Assembly (NCBI GenBank): GCA_003343995.1
Contig: QAKE01000077.1
Location: forward strand, 1-16,299
Reading direction: 5' to 3'
Origin: Bacillota bacterium
GTDB taxonomy: Bacteria; Bacillota; Clostridia; Christensenellales; Borkfalkiaceae
DNA length: 16,299 nt
Position numbers and translations under genes: made by a program. Position 1 is the stretch's first letter. The number at the start of each line of letters is the position of its first letter. The notes under the pieces were generated by a model, which saw nothing but the letters and a program-made list of their open reading frames with translations, was not told the DNA's origin and searched no databases. Below are positions 6,195 through 13,892 of the stretch, piece after piece.

Positions 6195-7919
6195 CTAGAT
6201 GATGCCGTTGCTCGCCGAATAGTTCCCGATGGCCGAAGTATGCCAGAACGTGATTCCGCTGTCAAGGATGGAATTGATCGCGGCCATATCCTCAGACGGA
6301 ACCGAACCCCTCATACACGCGTTCGAGGTCTTGACATAGTTCCAGGTGGAGCGGGAGTGGAAGTTGGGAACCTTCACCAAATCGACCTGATACCCGTACA
6401 TTGACATGAACTCATCGGCTATCTGCGCGTACTCGTAGGTTACGGCCACCACGTCCACATTAAAACCCATCTTGCCCGTGCTGTAGATTCCATTGCCGCT
6501 GGCACTTCCCCGCACGGTGTCAGGTTGTCTCATCATCCTGTCCCATTCGCCTACCTGGTTGGCCATACCGTAGGCACCCGCGGCCATTGATAGCCCTCCC
6601 GCACCCTCCGCTGCAGCGGAAACACCCCTTCTGACAGCGGTTCGCGCAGTTGCAGCCGCCACCTTGTCGGCATTGGCCTGTCCTCCCCTCTTCGCCAGCC
6701 AACGTGCACCCGCGCCAAGAGACTTGGCTGCAGTTCCCACTCCCTTTGCTGCTGGCACTACCATCATGGCGGCGTTGATTCCGAAGGTCAGCGCATTGGA
6801 CAGAGTGTTCTGGCCGGCCCAGTTCTTGTACGCGCTGAACGGCCATGAGCACTGAACCGCGCATGAGAAATTGATTCCCGCATTGTAGTTATGCGCTATT
6901 CCCTGGTAATTCTCAGGATAAACGAACACCTCCCCGCTAGGCTCCATTGACCCGTCGTAGCTTATGCCGTGCCCTCCACTGCCGAACATTTCAAATAGAA
7001 GATCTGAAGAAGCTCCGTTATTATCACTTAATCGGCAGAAACAGTAGGGATAGCAGTACATTTTATTGTTCTTAGGCGCATAACCGTTCAGAGTAGATGG
7101 CCTGGAAACACCAACACCTCCGCCACCTGGCGTGGGAGAAGACTGATTGTTGAGTGCTTGACCCGTGTTGGTAACACCTCCGCCGCGAATGAACATTTTG
7201 GGTACCATGTAGACGTTGGCTATTGCATCGCCGGCCCCGGCTTCCTGCATTCGGGCAAGAAATCTGGAAACAACGTTGGCTACTTCTTCTGACAAAAGGT
7301 CTGCGGCCCAATACTGGCAACCGTTGTACACACCGCAGTAGATTCCACCGTCAACTCCCTTGCTCGCCGGCTCATTGGGGAACAGCCATGAACCCTCGAT
7401 TTTCACATCCTCAGCAGACCGTTGGACAATAATGGTCATAGGGCCGAAGTCAACGGCATTGCGGCTCATCGTGCAGTACCTCAGCGGCATATCAGGTTCT
7501 GGGTTGGTATGAGCACCTATGGTGTCATCGGAAACGTGCTCCCTCTCCACGAAGCACTCCGTACGCGCCCAGTCGAACAGCCACGTCTGCATAACGTCAA
7601 TCTCCATGACGATCTCAGTTACATTCTCATTAACGTAATTGATTCCCACTACGAAGGCATAGAACCATTTGCTCCCATAGTTGCGGTTTTGGAACATACA
7701 GTAATTTATGTCGCACACCTTTTCTCGGTTTACCTGAACTTTGACCGAGTTATTCTGGCGAATATAGGTGTAATCGCTCTCCGTGTACTGCGACAGCATA
7801 CAGCTTGAGAAATAGTCGTTCTGCGCACTCTTTGAATCGAACCAACGAGTGTGCTTGTAGGAATTGTCGAACGGAACATAACCCATTCGGAAGATTCCGC
7901 TCGGTTGAAAATCTGCCAT
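6195..7919 (-). CDS. Distal tail knob protein, phi29 gp9 type
   Basis: A 574-aa protein (phi29 gp9 has 599). The N-terminal domain carries family-like features: YVPFDNSYKHTRWFDSK, SKWFYAFVVGINYVNEN, MEIDVMQTWLFDW and CFVEREHVSDDTIGAHTNPE. At about residues 376-456 there is a long Ala/Gly-rich hydrophobic stretch (TFGINAAMMVVPAAKGV onward), at the place where phi29 gp9 has the long loops that plug the tail and penetrate the membrane. A Gly/Ser/Pro-rich linker (SPTPGGGGVGVSRPS) near residue 265 looks like a surface loop. Six copies should form the knob. Start ATG 7919 was chosen because GGAGG lies five bases upstream; in-frame ATGs at 7922 and 7931 overlap or precede that site. Confidence 0.92.
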   Translation of the reverse strand: MADFQPSGIFRMGYVPFDNSYKHTRWFDSKSAQNDYFSSCMLSQYTESDYTYIRQNNSVKVQVNREKVCDINYCMFQNRNYGSKWFYAFVVGINYVNENVTEIVMEIDVMQTWLFDWARTECFVEREHVSDDTIGAHTNPEPDMPLRYCTMSRNAVDFGPMTIIVQRSAEDVKIEGSWLFPNEPASKGVDGGIYCGVYNGCQYWAADLLSEEVANVVSRFLARMQEAGAGDAIANVYMVPKMFIRGGGVTNTGQALNNQSSPTPGGGGVGVSRPSTLNGYAPKNNKMYCYPYCFCRLSDNNGASSDLLFEMFGSGGHGISYDGSMEPSGEVFVYPENYQGIAHNYNAGINFSCAVQCSWPFSAYKNWAGQNTLSNALTFGINAAMMVVPAAKGVGTAAKSLGAGARWLAKRGGQANADKVAAATARTAVRRGVSAAAEGAGGLSMAAGAYGMANQVGEWDRMMRQPDTVRGSASGNGIYSTGKMGFNVDVVAVTYEYAQIADEFMSMYGYQVDLVKVPNFHSRSTWNYVKTSNACMRGSVPSEDMAAINSILDSGITFWHTSAIGNYSASNGII

Positions 7920-7937
7920 CATATCCTCCATAGAGAA

Positions 7938-7961
7938 GAGGGCCGCGCATCGACGGCCCCC
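7938..7961 (-). terminator. Intergenic hairpin after the capsid gene (partial terminator)
   Basis: On the minus strand GGGGGCCG (7961-7954) pairs with CGGCCCTC (7945-7938) around an 8-nt loop, giving 8 pairs with one G-U. It is followed by TTCTCT, only a weak U-tract. It lies between the major capsid gene and the tail knob gene. A leaky terminator here would give more capsid message than tail message, which matches the copy numbers of the two proteins. No promoter is evident before the knob gene, so some read-through must occur. Confidence 0.6.
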
Positions 7962-7984
7962 TAGACTGACATTAAGCTGTAGGA

Positions 7985-9274
7985 CTAGGCCTGAACCACA
8001 GTGATCGTGGCCGTGCCCTCAGTACCGTTGACTGCTGTTGCCGTGACGGTGATCTCGGAACCTGCCGTCTCATCCTTGCCGACGTGCAGAACGCCGCTCA
8101 TCGGGTCGATATTCGTTTCCGAGGATACCTGACCAGAAGCAGCCCAGGTGATCTGCTTGTCGTACAACCCCGTTCCGGTCACGGCAGCGGTCATCTGGAG
8201 GTTGGCTCCCTGCGTGACATTGGCTTCGGCAGGTGTTACAGCTACAGCTGTGACGGTGCTCGCGTTGCTGGAAACGCAGATCGCGTTCGCGAACGGCGAA
8301 GCCGAGAAGATGCGCCAGACGTGGTAGAAATACTGCCAGTACAGGCCCTGCCCGTTGTAGTTCTGCGTGAACGTGTCGAACACGTCGAACACCATCCACC
8401 AGTCCTTGTCCACCATAGCGGCGATTACAGCTCCCAGAGCGGTCTTCTCGGTATCGGTGAACACCTTGAAATTCTCATCGTCGCCGAACAGCTCCGTCAA
8501 CCGCAGCTCGTCGTGCTCATCGAAGGAGTCAACCTCGATGAGATGGCCCAGGAAGTCCGTCTTGTCCATGTTGAACGCGACGGCCAGAACGTCCACGTCG
8601 ATGAGGGCGCGATTCGCGGCACTGATGATGACGTACAAGTCCTCTCGCGGAGTGTGGGTCATCACGCCCGAACGGTTGTACTTGGAGGACATGAAGTCCA
8701 ACTGGCCCACCAAGCCGCGAACGGAGGTCATCACATCCGAAGCAGTGTCCTTGGTCAGGGCTGCTGTCTCCTCATTGTAGAACCCCCCGTTTAGCATCTC
8801 GCGGCAGATCATGTACTTCATGGTAACGTACTCGTCGTAGCGCATCCCGGTGTAGAGCGAATCTACGATCTTCGCGATTAGTTCGGTGATGCCGTTCCAG
8901 GAGAGGAACGACTGGCGCAACTGGTCATTGGAGATGGTCACCTTGTAGAACTTCTGGAAGTCCATGCTGTGAAACGCCGCGCGAACGTCGGGAATCTCCC
9001 GCTTGTATACCTCCTTCTCGGCAGTCGCGGGGTCGAACGAGTGCGGTTTGGCGAGGTTGACGAAAATCTCTTCAACCGTCTCGCCGAACTCCAAGCGGCC
9101 CTTCTTGAACACAGACCAGGGGTTGTCCCACATCTTCGACGTGATGATGGTCATGCCGATACGGTTCACCAGAGCGGTGAGATACGCGTTCTGCATCGCT
9201 TCGTACTGCATTACGTACTCTCCGATAGCATGAAGAGCTTCGGTGTTGTCGGGCACGGAAATACGATTTGCCAT
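7985..9274 (-). CDS. Major capsid protein (HK97 fold) with C-terminal BIG2 domain
   Basis: A 429-aa protein, near the 448 aa of phi29 gp8 and with the same domain order. Residues 1 to about 335 form the HK97-type shell domain (for example WSVFKKGRLEFGETVEEIFV and QLRQSFLSWNGI). Residues about 338-429 form a bacterial Ig-like group 2 domain: VTAVAVTPAEANVTQG, QITWAASG, SGVLHVGKDE, ITVTATAVNGTEGTATITV. In phi29 the equivalent domain lies on the capsid surface. ATG 9274 has GGAGG seven bases upstream, a strong site that fits high expression. It follows the scaffold gene with one 48-codon gene in between. Confidence 0.93.
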   Translation of the reverse strand: MANRISVPDNTEALHAIGEYVMQYEAMQNAYLTALVNRIGMTIITSKMWDNPWSVFKKGRLEFGETVEEIFVNLAKPHSFDPATAEKEVYKREIPDVRAAFHSMDFQKFYKVTISNDQLRQSFLSWNGITELIAKIVDSLYTGMRYDEYVTMKYMICREMLNGGFYNEETAALTKDTASDVMTSVRGLVGQLDFMSSKYNRSGVMTHTPREDLYVIISAANRALIDVDVLAVAFNMDKTDFLGHLIEVDSFDEHDELRLTELFGDDENFKVFTDTEKTALGAVIAAMVDKDWWMVFDVFDTFTQNYNGQGLYWQYFYHVWRIFSASPFANAICVSSNASTVTAVAVTPAEANVTQGANLQMTAAVTGTGLYDKQITWAASGQVSSETNIDPMSGVLHVGKDETAGSEITVTATAVNGTEGTATITVVQA

Positions 9275-9276
9275 AT

Positions 9277-9423
9277 TTATTCCTCCACTTCCTCGACCAG
9301 CCCAGCCTTGAGCAGATCGTCCCGCAATGCGGGTGTCTCGGTGATGATCACTTCCAGTACTTCTCGTGGGTCTAGCTTAACCTTGGCGGCGTTGATGACC
9401 TCGCTGGTTGGCTTAGTAGGCAC
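9277..9423 (-). CDS. 48-aa protein between scaffold and capsid genes
   Basis: A short gene starting at GTG 9423, with AAGGGG six bases upstream. It overlaps the end of the scaffold gene by 11 bases and stops two bases before the capsid ATG. The protein reads MPTKPTSEVINAAKVKLDPR and continues with an acidic helical stretch (EVLEVIITETPALRDDLLKA, end VEEVEE). No transmembrane segment or cysteine is present. The ribosome binding site, tight packing on both sides and acidic amphipathic character support a real gene. It could be an accessory assembly or head protein. I do not recognise the family. Confidence 0.6.
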   Translation of the reverse strand: MPTKPTSEVINAAKVKLDPREVLEVIITETPALRDDLLKAGLVEEVEE

Positions 9424-9715
9424 CGTATTCCCCTTTCATTCGGAACAACTCCGCGAACGTGGACGCGCGGCCATCTTCGGACACGTCCTTCTTCTGATCT
9501 TCCTTCATTCGCTGCGGAGAGGTGATGAACGCATCGGCGTATTTGTTGCGGGCATCGCGCCATCCCTTCTCGGCGGTTTCTGCCCGATCGATGAGCGTGT
9601 CGCGCTGCTCGATCAGCCCGTCGCGCTCGGTCACGATCTGGTCGTAATCCTCACGCGCCACAACATCGCGCACGTCCGCTCCTTCCTCAGGTTCTTCAAC
9701 CCATACATAGGCCAT
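9413..9715 (-). CDS. Probable scaffolding protein (phi29 gp7-like)
   Basis: A 100-aa, strongly charged protein. Phi29 gp7 is 98 aa and its gene also lies just upstream of the capsid gene. The centre is an extended coiled coil (about residues 25-65: YDQIVTERDGLIEQRDTLID, RAETAEKGWRDARNKYADAF). The C-terminal part carries MKEDQKKD and ends AELFRMKGEYGAY, which may contact the capsid shell. Scaffold dimers would guide prohead assembly and leave before or during packaging. The start is ATG 9715 with AGGAG five bases upstream; a GTG two codons earlier was not used. The assignment rests on size, position and coiled coil, not on residue-level similarity. Confidence 0.75.
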   Translation of the reverse strand: MAYVWVEEPEEGADVRDVVAREDYDQIVTERDGLIEQRDTLIDRAETAEKGWRDARNKYADAFITSPQRMKEDQKKDVSEDGRASTFAELFRMKGEYGAY

Positions 9716-9727
9716 GGGCACTCCTTT

Positions 9728-10039
9728 CTAACTGGCTACGACTTCGCAGTTTACCACACCCTTGCTGCGTGTGCAACGATAGATTACAGGCGCGGGAATG
9801 TACGGGAGGCACCGTTCCACCAGTACAAGGCACTCGCCCCACCCGCTGTCGTACACCGTTTCCTTGACGGACGCTTCCACGCTTCCGTAGTTCATGTCGC
9901 GCACCGTATCGTACTCGTCTTTGCCGTCCACCGCCTCCAACCCCCTCAGAAACGGTTTGAAGTCGACGCAATAGGGCTTCGAGTACTGTATCTCCCTAGC
10001 CGGCTTCGGGTAGAGCCACATCTTCATCTTGCTTGGCAT
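9728..10039 (-). CDS. Unknown 103-aa protein upstream of scaffold
   Basis: A 103-aa protein starting MPSKMKMWLYPKPAREIQYS. The ATG at 10039 has AGGAGG eight bases upstream; the ATG at 10045 is too close to that site. The gene overlaps the end of the preceding gene by 44 bases in another frame, so translation is probably coupled. The sequence contains five cysteines (YCVD, GECLVL, VERCLPY, YRCTRS, VNCEVV) and ends in a beta-like segment. No known domain or motif is recognised. Its place at the head of the morphogenesis block suggests a virion or assembly protein, which is inference from context only. Confidence 0.65.
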   Translation of the reverse strand: MPSKMKMWLYPKPAREIQYSKPYCVDFKPFLRGLEAVDGKDEYDTVRDMNYGSVEASVKETVYDSGWGECLVLVERCLPYIPAPVIYRCTRSKGVVNCEVVAS

Positions 10040-10580
10040 CGTCATCACCTCCTGGGATATTATCATGCACAAAGGAAAACGGCCCGAATTCCAGTTCCCC
10101 TATCTTCACCGTAACGTTGCATTCAACTGAATTGAGACCCTCCGAGAACGTGGCATCGGCCCTTACGCCGTGCAACGGGCCAAGCTCGGTGATGCTCTCC
10201 TTCACTGTTACATTTCCACCACTGTCTACGGCCACTATATCCGCCGATATGGCTGAAAAGAAGTCGAGACTACCGTTCTTAGACAATTTGATGGAAGTCC
10301 CATCCAGCATATAATGAATGTCCTCCATGTCCTCTACGGTCTCCATGAGTTCTGTCGGGAAATAGGGCAACAGGAACTTCTGACCGCCCTTCGTCGCGCC
10401 AATGTAGAGGCTATCGATCTGGTTAGTCACCGTGTACACCATCTTGCACGGTGCCAGTTGCTTTAGAACTTCCGCGCAGTATTCTGCTATGTTGACTGCG
10501 TAAGGGGTGCCGTCCGCGTACTTTATCGAGGTGTTTCCCTGCTCGTCTATCTCCACTATGTAACTTGTCGGTTCTGCCAT
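9996..10580 (-). CDS. Unknown 194-aa protein, possible virion component
   Basis: A 194-aa protein starting MAEPTSYIVEIDEQGNTSIK. The ATG at 10580 was chosen because AAAGGAG lies just upstream; the frame is open further upstream but without a ribosome binding site. The N-terminal part looks beta-rich with a helical NIAEYCAEVLKQLAPCK. The central part repeats short beta segments (TVTNQIDSLYIG, IKLSKNGSLDFF, GGNVTVKESI) and the C terminus is acidic and probably disordered (GGDDDAKQDEDV). The pattern is reminiscent of head-decoration or fibre proteins, but no family is recognised. It is the first sizeable gene after the DNA polymerase and the 31-aa membrane protein. Confidence 0.65.
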   Translation of the reverse strand: MAEPTSYIVEIDEQGNTSIKYADGTPYAVNIAEYCAEVLKQLAPCKMVYTVTNQIDSLYIGATKGGQKFLLPYFPTELMETVEDMEDIHYMLDGTSIKLSKNGSLDFFSAISADIVAVDSGGNVTVKESITELGPLHGVRADATFSEGLNSVECNVTVKIGELEFGPFSFVHDNIPGGDDDAKQDEDVALPEAG

Positions 10581-10594
10581 TTGATCTCCTTTAT

Positions 10595-10690
10595 CTAGAA
10601 TGCCAACTCCGTGAAGCACTGCGATGCCGCTATGAGCGTCATAACGCACACCGCTATAGCGCCTGTTATCCAGTCTTCCTCTTCCAACAT
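10595..10690 (-). CDS. 31-aa single-pass membrane microprotein
   Basis: The polymerase stop codon TGA overlaps an ATG (TGATG) at 10690. It is preceded by AAGGAG at a usable distance, that site lying inside the last codons of the polymerase gene. The product is MLEEEDWITGAIAVCVMTLI followed by AASQCFTELAF: an acidic N terminus and one hydrophobic segment of about 16-18 residues. The next gene's ribosome binding site follows the stop codon directly, so the reading frame fits the operon with no spare space. Small membrane proteins in phi29 (for example p1 and p16.7) tether replication to the membrane. A similar role here is possible but not shown. Confidence 0.6.
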   Translation of the reverse strand: MLEEEDWITGAIAVCVMTLIAASQCFTELAF

Positions 10691-12369
10691 CAGCTCCTTA
10701 TCTCCTTTGTCCCCTCGTACAGCACCACGCCGCCTGGAACCTTCCTCGCCGTCAAGTTGCCCTCGTACACAGCTCCGAACTCGAAGTTCTCCAACGTCAC
10801 GTTCTCGTGGCAACGGGCGGGAAGCCCCGCGACGTGGACGGTGAGTTCGTCAGCCCCCACCTCGTGCTCTACATAGGTCTTGGCACGGAGAAACTTTCCA
10901 TGGTCGAAAGTTGATTCGTGCTTCCACGCTCCCAGGCGAACAGCGTCCACGTCCAGGCAATCGGGGATATCCGTTCCTACCAGATGAAGCGAGTCGGTGT
11001 CTGCGTAGATGAACCTGTCGTATACCGACTGCGCGGAGGTGATCGTCTTGTACCTGGCGTAAGAGGTTATGAAAACACCGCAGGGCAGGTAAACGCCATC
11101 CCTCTGCTCTGGCTCCAAATCCACGTAATGGACTACGCCATCAACCAACACAGGTTTGCGCGATTTTACCGTAGTCCGTGTTGCAAATTTGCCGTACAAG
11201 CTGTTCAGCATCAGTTTCGCCAATGAACGAAGCCCACCATTCCCCGATATAGTCGCCTGGTTCTTTATATCCACCCACTTGCATACGTAATCCTGGAACA
11301 TATGGGGTGATGCGTGGAACATGTACCCTCCGATGAACTCCACATCCCAGACATGGTACTGCTTGTTCATGAGTTCCCAATCGACATTGGTGACAGTGAT
11401 GCACACACGCCCTTGAGAGTCCTCCACGTACTCCGTCTGCTTGAACATCATGTTTCCCTTCAACTGCAAACATGGAATATGCTCCTTCCTTCCCTTGAAG
11501 CTGCAAAGCACACACGCTATCCACAGCGGGTGCCGTTCCGTCGGCTGCGGAACACCGTCGAACCATACAGGTTTTCCATAAGGCAGGAACTGCCCGTCAC
11601 AAGCCGCCATTACGGAGGGGTACAGGCTGTTCACGTCGAACACTATTCCCTCTCCCACGTCCCTGCCCTGGAACTTGGGGTTCACGTAGGTGAACCCTCC
11701 CCGATAGGCCTTGCGGATGAACGCATCCTCTTCCTCCGACAGCAGGGGAAAGACGTTTCTGAACTTCCTGTGACCGCCCAATCTTCTCTTGTAATCGAAG
11801 AGTGCATTGCTTCCAGCCGTCATCTTGGTAAGCTTCTGCTCGAAGAACGTCCGCAGAGACTTGGCGACGATGGCAACATCATTAACCAGGTAGGCCCTCT
11901 CATCGTCGGTGATCTCGTGGCCTGGCTCTCGGTACTCATCGTAATCTATGCTTCCCTTCCTGATTTCCAAACCATAGGCTTTTGCCATTGCTTCTACCGA
12001 CAACGGTATAATTTTCAGGGAATCTTGAATAGTCACGTAGCGCGTCTTGGTAAAGTACAGGGTTATCTGGTAAACCTGGTTCATGTCGCTTATCAGTGTT
12101 GTGAACGTCCTGTCCGTTGCCTTCTGCTTCGAGCCCACCCAAAGCCACCCGCTCTTGAGCAGATGGTCTATTATGAACACACCATCGAACCCGAGATTGT
12201 GAAAGTACCCCTTGCAGTTCGCCGCACATTCCAGCCATTCTATGAACCCTTCTATGCTGTTCCCGTCTGTAATGTACCTGTCATCGTCTATGGAGTAGAT
12301 TCCGTAAGCCCATACCCTGCAATCTTCGGGGTCTGTCGTGGTCTCGAAGTCGAAGGTGTACGATCTCAT
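10690..12369 (-). CDS. Protein-primed family B DNA polymerase
   Basis: A 559-aa polymerase with all phi29 polymerase motifs (phi29: 575 aa). The 3'-5' exonuclease comprises ExoI DFE (Asp7, Glu9), ExoII YFHNLGFDG (Asn58, Asp62) and ExoIII YLVND (Tyr160, Asp164). The polymerase comprises motif A DVNSLYPS (Asp245), motif B LMLNSLYGKFA (Lys394), motif C YADTDS (Asp457, Asp459) and the late LRAKTYV (Lys497). The inserted TPR1 and TPR2 regions that confer TP interaction, processivity and strand displacement lie between motifs A and B. The enzyme uses the terminal protein hydroxyl as primer and copies the whole genome alone. ATG 12369 overlaps the terminal protein stop codon (ATGA), the usual coupled arrangement. 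All catalytic residues are intact. Confidence 0.98.
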   Translation of the reverse strand: MRSYTFDFETTTDPEDCRVWAYGIYSIDDDRYITDGNSIEGFIEWLECAANCKGYFHNLGFDGVFIIDHLLKSGWLWVGSKQKATDRTFTTLISDMNQVYQITLYFTKTRYVTIQDSLKIIPLSVEAMAKAYGLEIRKGSIDYDEYREPGHEITDDERAYLVNDVAIVAKSLRTFFEQKLTKMTAGSNALFDYKRRLGGHRKFRNVFPLLSEEEDAFIRKAYRGGFTYVNPKFQGRDVGEGIVFDVNSLYPSVMAACDGQFLPYGKPVWFDGVPQPTERHPLWIACVLCSFKGRKEHIPCLQLKGNMMFKQTEYVEDSQGRVCITVTNVDWELMNKQYHVWDVEFIGGYMFHASPHMFQDYVCKWVDIKNQATISGNGGLRSLAKLMLNSLYGKFATRTTVKSRKPVLVDGVVHYVDLEPEQRDGVYLPCGVFITSYARYKTITSAQSVYDRFIYADTDSLHLVGTDIPDCLDVDAVRLGAWKHESTFDHGKFLRAKTYVEHEVGADELTVHVAGLPARCHENVTLENFEFGAVYEGNLTARKVPGGVVLYEGTKEIRS

Positions 12370-13199
12370 TCAAGGTACTTCTCTTTCATCAGGTTCCAAA
12401 AATCAATTACCTGCTGCCTACGGCCCTTGTACTCCTGACCCCTGATCGTGTAGTTCTGGAAAGAAGTCATATTGGGCGACCCTTGCTCGTACACGAAGTT
12501 TAGGGTTGTCACATCGTCGTACATGGGGTTCTCGAAAATCTCCCTCAGTGCTATGGGGTTCTCGTCAACGAGACGTTCCAATATGCGGGCCACATCCAAC
12601 AGCTCCCCGTCATTTCCGAACAGGTCTTGCAGGGTATCGGAATAGCGGATGGCATAGGACGCATCGCTTTCCTCGTACCGCCCGAACTTCCCAAGCCTGT
12701 CCAAGGGGTTCTCGAAGTCCTCGTTATACGATACGGGGAGTATGTTCTTGCCAGCGGCCTTCATCGCCAGATCGTAGAGGGGCGAGGTGTCCGTAGTGGT
12801 GTCGAAAAGACCAGAAGGGTAAAGCTCTTCAACGACCTTCTTCCTCTTCCTGTTCTCAGCGCGAACCCAACGCTTGCGCTCCTGCACGAAGTACTCTGGA
12901 ACCACCTCGCCAGTCTCCAACGCATGGGGTTTGGTAGACCCTGGCCGCTTGACCTCGTTGAACCGCTGCCATTGCCTTATCATCTTGTTTAGATCGTCAA
13001 CTGTCCTGACAGGTGAGTCCAATTCGCGATCTTTGGAAGAGCGGATGATCTCCGCTGCGGACACTGTGGGAGGTTGTCCATCGTACCCGTATCTCTTCCA
13101 AGCCCTTCTCAACCTTCGGTTGTAGTTTCGGGCTTCTCGCTTGACTCTCTCAAGTTGGCTTGCAGTCCACTTAATGTAAGGCTTTCTCTGTCCCGCCAT
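12366..13199 (-). CDS. Terminal protein, protein primer for DNA replication
   Basis: A 277-aa protein (phi29 terminal protein: 266 aa) placed directly upstream of the polymerase with a 4-base ATGA overlap, the same arrangement as phi29 genes 3 and 2. The N-terminal third is very basic (QLERVKREARNYNRRLRRAW at residues 15-34), as expected for the DNA- and nucleoid-binding domain. The middle is helical and charged (ERKRWVRAENRKRKKVVEE). The C-terminal third should be the priming domain. A Ser in the loop EQGSPNMTS (Ser241) is a plausible linking residue, by comparison with Ser232 of phi29, but this is inference. The start overlaps the previous gene by 91 bases and has only a weak purine-rich site (CGGGG). 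Confidence 0.85.
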   Translation of the reverse strand: MAGQRKPYIKWTASQLERVKREARNYNRRLRRAWKRYGYDGQPPTVSAAEIIRSSKDRELDSPVRTVDDLNKMIRQWQRFNEVKRPGSTKPHALETGEVVPEYFVQERKRWVRAENRKRKKVVEELYPSGLFDTTTDTSPLYDLAMKAAGKNILPVSYNEDFENPLDRLGKFGRYEESDASYAIRYSDTLQDLFGNDGELLDVARILERLVDENPIALREIFENPMYDDVTTLNFVYEQGSPNMTSFQNYTIRGQEYKGRRQQVIDFWNLMKEKYLE

Positions 13200-13474
13200 T
13201 TCAAACCCCGTATCTCATCGACGACGTAGAACCCTCGCGTCTCCACCTGGCAGTAAAGCTGGAACACGGCGATCTGCGACACGTCCACCTCGAACTTGAA
13301 GCGCTTGCTCATGGAATCGTTCAGCCATGGTATGCGAACTTGCAGCTTGCTGTCAAACGACTCCTTGTGCTTGACGGAGGAGAAGTGGAAGGTGTACTTG
13401 CCCCAGGTGCTCTTGAAGGGAGAGCGAGTCAGATCGTAGCACACACCGAACGGGGTCAAATTAGTTTCCTTCAT
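13109..13474 (-). CDS. Conserved-looking early protein, function unknown
   Basis: A 121-aa protein starting MKETNLTPFGVCYDLTRSPF. It overlaps the preceding gene by 14 bases; ATG 13474 follows a GGA-containing purine stretch, and an upstream in-frame ATG at 13507 lies deeper inside that gene. Segments such as KYTFHFSSVKHKESF, WLNDSMSKRFKFEVD and AVFQLYCQVETRGFYV recall a small protein found near the replication genes of many short-tailed phages of Gram-positive bacteria, whose function I cannot name. The C terminus (SSEKPETTTEG) is polar and overlaps the terminal protein start. Its context suggests a role in replication or host takeover. Confidence 0.7.
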   Translation of the reverse strand: MKETNLTPFGVCYDLTRSPFKSTWGKYTFHFSSVKHKESFDSKLQVRIPWLNDSMSKRFKFEVDVSQIAVFQLYCQVETRGFYVVDEIRGLKWRDRESLTLSGLQANLRESSEKPETTTEG

Positions 13475-13832
13475 ATTCCAAATCCTCCAATGCAAGATGA
13501 ATCGCATTGTAAAGCTCGTCCTTAACGGGAACGCCTGGAATCAAGTCCAAAAATTCCGCTGCCCTGCGCTTGCGTTCCGCCAAAATTTCCCTTCTATCAC
13601 AGAATTTAACCTCTTCCTCAATGTCGATGAGTGCCCTTGAATAACCTACTCGAAAAACCGACGACATTATCATCTGTGCTTTCGTGTCATTGAAAATACC
13701 CCTAACAAAGACCCTCGCTTCCTGATCGTCGCACCCGTAATCTCTACCTGCCGCGTACACGTCCGCTGTGGCCATAACCCTAGGGTTGGAGCGAAGGTCA
13801 TTCAAAATTTTCTTGAGCTTAAAATCTTTCAC
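13461..13832 (-). CDS. Unknown early protein, GTG start
   Basis: A 123-aa protein reading VKDFKLKKILNDLRSNPRVM from a GTG start at 13832, preceded by GAGG five bases upstream. The frame is also open to an ATG at 13892, but that ATG precedes a strong terminator-like hairpin and has no ribosome binding site, so the GTG is preferred. The protein looks fully helical, with a charged middle (SRALIDIEEEVKFCDRREIL) and an acidic end (ALEDLEYEGN). No motif is recognised. It sits between the SSB-like gene and the gene at 13109 and overlaps the latter, which indicates a shared transcript. Confidence 0.65.
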   Translation of the reverse strand: MKDFKLKKILNDLRSNPRVMATADVYAAGRDYGCDDQEARVFVRGIFNDTKAQMIMSSVFRVGYSRALIDIEEEVKFCDRREILAERKRRAAEFLDLIPGVPVKDELYNAIHLALEDLEYEGN

Positions 13833-13863
13833 AATTTCCTCACTTTCTATAAAGACCGGTAAA

Positions 13864-13883
13864 GGGAGGGCCGAAGCCCTCCC
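13864..13883 (-). terminator. Intrinsic terminator with UUCG tetraloop
   Basis: On the minus strand GGGAGGGC, TTCG, GCCCTCCC forms an 8-bp perfect GC-rich stem closed by the very stable C(UUCG)G loop, followed by TTT. It lies ten bases after the stop codon of the SSB-like gene. The short U-tract suggests partial termination, which would set a high SSB level relative to the downstream terminal protein and polymerase. It also argues that the next gene starts at GTG 13832 and not at ATG 13892. Confidence 0.7.
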
Positions 13884-13892
13884 GGAAACCAT

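Noticed and set aside
8969..10114. Long plus-strand open frame (381 codons)
   Set aside because: It lies antisense to the capsid, scaffold and two further genes with good ribosome binding sites, has no recognisable domain and no suitable start signal. It is an open shadow frame caused by codon bias of the real genes.
11314..12438. Long plus-strand open frame (374 codons) opposite the DNA polymerase
   Set aside because: The polymerase motifs on the minus strand are unambiguous; the antisense product is low-complexity Leu/His/Arg-rich with no family features.
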